From the NCBI RefSeq assembly GCF_013267595.1, contig NZ_CP054010.1:1302001-1366000 (forward strand): a DNA stretch of 64,000 nt, in the 5' to 3' direction. The position numbers were made by a program, and so were the translations under genes. This DNA is from Prevotella melaninogenica (lineage in GTDB: Bacteria; Bacteroidota; Bacteroidia; Bacteroidales; Bacteroidaceae). The notes below the pieces were generated by a model, which made no database searches, had not been told where the DNA came from, and was given only the letters and a program-made list of their open reading frames with translations. Position 1 is the stretch's first letter. Each line of letters begins with the position of its first letter. This document shows, piece by piece, positions 61,698 to 64,000 of this stretch.

Positions 61698-62864
61698 TTA
61701 CTCATTTACAGCTCCACAGTGTGGACATCTTCCTTTTCTATGAAGGCGTACGCCACAGTTTCCACAGTAATAAGTCTCGCTGCTCTTGCATAGATAGATG
61801 CGGAAGGCATAATAGATATAGGCAATGAGAAGTGGATAGCCTATATAATATAAAGTGAGTACAGAAAAAATGATGTAATTCACAGCACATACTGCACCTA
61901 AACCACTAAGATAGAGTAGGGCTTCTCCTGACTTCAGAAGTCTTCGTACATCGTCAATCGTAGCAATACCGATGATGAGCATAGCCCAGACAAGAACTAA
62001 GAAGATATTGAGTAATATGGGTTGTGAGAAGGGATTAAGAGAGGGGTGGAAGTAGAACTCACGCCATGTCTCGGGGGCAAAGAGCTGAATGCTTGCATAG
62101 AAGGCTGCAGAAAGCGCCACGATGACGGCTAACAGCGTGGGATAGAACGAACTAATATCATTAAAGTGTACGATATGTGCGTTCTTCTTCAATATCTTAC
62201 GTGCCAAATAACCTACACCCATGATTGAGATAACAATCAAGAATATTAGTAAGTGAATGTTCGAGAATGTAGAGATAAACTGTGAAATAGGGTCAGCTGG
62301 ATCAACTTGTTTCAACAAACGAGACTCATGAATCCAGCCAAAGGCATAGTCTTCCGTTGCAATCTGCACCCAAACAGAATCCTGCTTGTCAATGGGAAGA
62401 ATACGAATATCAGCCACAACAACTTCCTTTCCGTTCTTCACAGCGAAGGAATCTGTTTCCATCTTGTTTACAGCCTCTTCTGGTTGTTGACGAAGAAGCA
62501 TCAATGAATCTGCCGTTACAATAAAGTTAAATCCTTGCGAATAATGGTGTTTTACACGAAAAGCCAGGGAGTCTACCTTGCTTCGCGTGCCACTCCATTC
62601 TATGTCATCACTGTCATTATCCTTCAAAATGGAGTCGCCTTCTGCTTCTATTCGCCGAGAAATCTGTGCCTCTTGAATACTATCAGGTAAGCGGAAAGAC
62701 GAAGGAGTCTTCTTATGATAACAACCTGTAAATAAGAAGCTAAGTAGTAAGAGGAGGATTCCTCCAACGATACCGCAGCGTAGCCCAGCACAGCTGTTAG
62801 TCTTCTTTGTTATTGAAGTCTGCGCAGGTTCTTTTCCCTCGGGATTCCATTTATTCGTAATCAT
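61698..62864 (-). CDS. Zinc-ribbon, SH3-like membrane protein
   Basis: 388 aa. A hydrophobic segment ending LFTGC (~residue 48; possible lipoprotein site despite a 30-residue lead), an extracytoplasmic SH3-like region (~115-185, DSLMLLRQQPEE..., DSVWVQIATEDYAFGWIHESRL), four to five transmembrane helices (~205-345) and a C-terminal zinc ribbon YCGNCGVRLHRKGRCPHCG (four Cys). Function unknown. Ends next to the hairpin at 61573 and begins 29 bases after the U32 peptidase gene. Confidence 0.8.
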   Translation of the reverse strand: MITNKWNPEGKEPAQTSITKKTNSCAGLRCGIVGGILLLLLSFLFTGCYHKKTPSSFRLPDSIQEAQISRRIEAEGDSILKDNDSDDIEWSGTRSKVDSLAFRVKHHYSQGFNFIVTADSLMLLRQQPEEAVNKMETDSFAVKNGKEVVVADIRILPIDKQDSVWVQIATEDYAFGWIHESRLLKQVDPADPISQFISTFSNIHLLIFLIVISIMGVGYLARKILKKNAHIVHFNDISSFYPTLLAVIVALSAAFYASIQLFAPETWREFYFHPSLNPFSQPILLNIFLVLVWAMLIIGIATIDDVRRLLKSGEALLYLSGLGAVCAVNYIIFSVLTLYYIGYPLLIAYIYYAFRIYLCKSSETYYCGNCGVRLHRKGRCPHCGAVNE

Positions 62865-62893
62865 GATGATAAACTATGGGTTATGATTTTCAA

Positions 62894-64000
62894 TTACGTA
62901 ACGTTGCACACATTCATCTGACAGTTCTTACAGTCGAATTCTAAGCGGAAACGACGCTTATCAGGGAGTTCGAGGAAGAGCGGTTCACGCCAAGTAGGTT
63001 TCTGTCCACCACGTTTCACACAATAGCCGAGTGAATAACGGATGCAATGACGGCACTGCATTAACAAGTGAGAAACCGCTTCTTTATCTCCCTTGATGGA
63101 GAATGCCTTGTTTGATGAGTCAGAACCATTGGTTGCACCTGTAGGATATTGAATCTCAAAAGCAGGTTCTGCTTTGGGTAATCCCTGCTGTTCATAGAAC
63201 TTGCGGGCAGCATCATTGGAGATGTTATACAGATAAGGTAACTGCTGATATTGGGATGGATTCACCATCAATATATGTAGTTTATGGTCAGACACCTTAT
63301 CCACCGATTTCCGATGAATTGTTACACGCTGCATATTCAGTATCTGTTTGTCAAGTTCCTCTACCATCATACGACGAAGTTCGGCAAGAATACTGCTTGG
63401 GATGAAGTACTTGTCAGCCCCGTCAACTATCTCTACCTCAGAACATTCATATACCGTATTGCCCAATTTAGTGAGCTGACGTATGATGTTATCACGTTGA
63501 GGCTTTTGGGCAAGTTGAAGACCTTCCCCAGCCCCTCCAAGGGAAGGGGAGAGCCTAACGGGATGTTCGTTGGATATTCGTTGGTGAAAATTATAAGTGG
63601 ATGAAGAATCTTGTGAACATTCATTAGATTCCGATTTATGATAGATATGGTTAATCCTATCATCTATCACCTCTGCTTTTGCCCATATTGTCCCACGACT
63701 ATCCGTTAGGCACTCCTCTCCTTTGGAGGGGTCGGGGGAGGCTCCAAACCAAATCTTAATCGCAATCTTACGTTCAGCAGTCTTACCACTCAACTCCTTA
63801 TCAAATGCTTGGTCCTGATTACGATACAGTCCCATACCCGGCTTTAATCCTCTTGGCATCTTAAAAGGATAGAGCCTATTACCAACGGCACGGTTAACAC
63901 GGAATCCTTCCAAGCGTGTCGACTGACTGTCAGCGTCACGTGAGAGGAAACATAATCCGTCACCATTCGCAAAGTTTGCAGTACTTGACACATTAAAACT
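62894..64000 (-). CDS. U32-family peptidase, C-terminal part (gene continues past window)
   Basis: 369 codons are in the window and the frame is open to its end, so the catalytic N-terminal domain lies outside. The visible part has FANGDGLCFLS, RVNRAVGNRLYPFKMP, a DUF3656-like C-terminal region (LTKLGNTVYECSEVEI, FIPSSILAELRR) and a final Cys-rich section (CRHCIRYSLGYCVKRGG, FDCKNCQMNVC). U32 proteins act on collagen or peptides or in tRNA hydroxylation. Two stretches, near residues ~84-96 and ~148-160 of the part shown (SPDPSKGEEC and PVRLSPSLGGAGEG), are encoded by GC-rich repeats in frame. The GTG at 63991 is not a real start. Confidence 0.85.
   Translation of the reverse strand, partial: SFNVSSTANFANGDGLCFLSRDADSQSTRLEGFRVNRAVGNRLYPFKMPRGLKPGMGLYRNQDQAFDKELSGKTAERKIAIKIWFGASPDPSKGEECLTDSRGTIWAKAEVIDDRINHIYHKSESNECSQDSSSTYNFHQRISNEHPVRLSPSLGGAGEGLQLAQKPQRDNIIRQLTKLGNTVYECSEVEIVDGADKYFIPSSILAELRRMMVEELDKQILNMQRVTIHRKSVDKVSDHKLHILMVNPSQYQQLPYLYNISNDAARKFYEQQGLPKAEPAFEIQYPTGATNGSDSSNKAFSIKGDKEAVSHLLMQCRHCIRYSLGYCVKRGGQKPTWREPLFLELPDKRRFRLEFDCKNCQMNVCNVT
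63515..63556. repeat. GC-rich palindromic repeat inside the U32 gene (site 1)
   Basis: ACCTTCCCCAGCCCCTCC, AAGGGAAGGGGAGAGCCTAACG: same pattern as the intergenic units (CCCCTCC...GGAAGGGGAG). It lies in the open frame. Confidence 0.7.
63700..63745. repeat. GC-rich palindromic repeat inside the U32 gene (site 2)
   Basis: GTTAGGCACTCCTCTCC TTTGGAGGGG TCGGGGGAGGCTCC; inverted relative to site 1 and sharing the GGCACTCC word with elements E and J. Confidence 0.75.

Noticed and set aside
1..64000. tRNA, rRNA or tmRNA genes
   Set aside because: Scanning the intergenic gaps showed no T-loop GGTTCGA-type box with matching acceptor stem.

Overview
The window is most likely chromosomal DNA of a Prevotella-type Bacteroidales. 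Supporting evidence: TTTG / TAnnTTTG promoters instead of -35/-10 boxes, a SusC/SusD pair with DUF4843 and PKD-like partners, many Cys-ended lipoprotein signals, a Bacteroidales 'smalltalk' small protein, moderately low GC, and dense GC-rich palindromic repeats in and between genes. No rRNA, tRNA or CRISPR array was seen.

Layout. 1-1458: end of a cut-off gene, a Cys-rich/CnaB-like protein and an overlapping short radical SAM protein. 1547-8310: a very large alpha-2-macroglobulin-like protein and IspH. 8447-9507: a small lipoprotein between two ~320-bp direct repeats. 10130-22471: a SusC/SusD-type uptake operon (SusC, SusD, DUF4843 lipoprotein, PKD-like lipoprotein, two paralogous zinc-metalloprotease-family proteins, the first with a destroyed active site). 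23082-23974: a small envelope/stress cluster (YtxH, holin-like, unknown). 24206-26474: SPOR lipoprotein, RuvX, peptide deformylase, TPR protein. 26889-28838: thrS.

28840-41050 is an accessory island lying between thrS and infC-rpmI-rplT, genes that normally adjoin in this group. It carries a DUF5675 protein, a BT4734/DUF3987 primase-helicase-like protein, three small unknowns, a three-gene HNH - ABC-type ATPase - TOPRIM/DUF4435 cassette (PARIS- and Septu-like, probable anti-phage system), an overlapping pair of unknown ~310-aa proteins, an HU-like protein and the smalltalk protein. Its edges hold inverted copies of a composite repeat.

41095-42471: infC-rpmI-rplT with its own promoter. 42697-51198: a secreted protein, three membrane proteins, Tex, a secreted protein, an L,D-transpeptidase-like protein and an M3 peptidase. 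51616-53778: FecCD/BtuF-type importer without its ATPase. 53906-56113: DASS transporter and a lipoprotein. 56315-57777: an intact IS4-family element with a 9-bp target duplication, landed inside the promoter of a yhcH-like gene. 58711-64000: TonB receptor, zinc-ribbon membrane protein and the C-terminal part of a U32 peptidase.

The two most striking features are (1) GC-rich palindromic, MITE-like repeats inserted in frame in several proteins (four sites in Tex, two in the U32 peptidase, one each near the N-termini of a secreted protein and the L,D-transpeptidase), and (2) the compact HNH-ATPase-TOPRIM operon.
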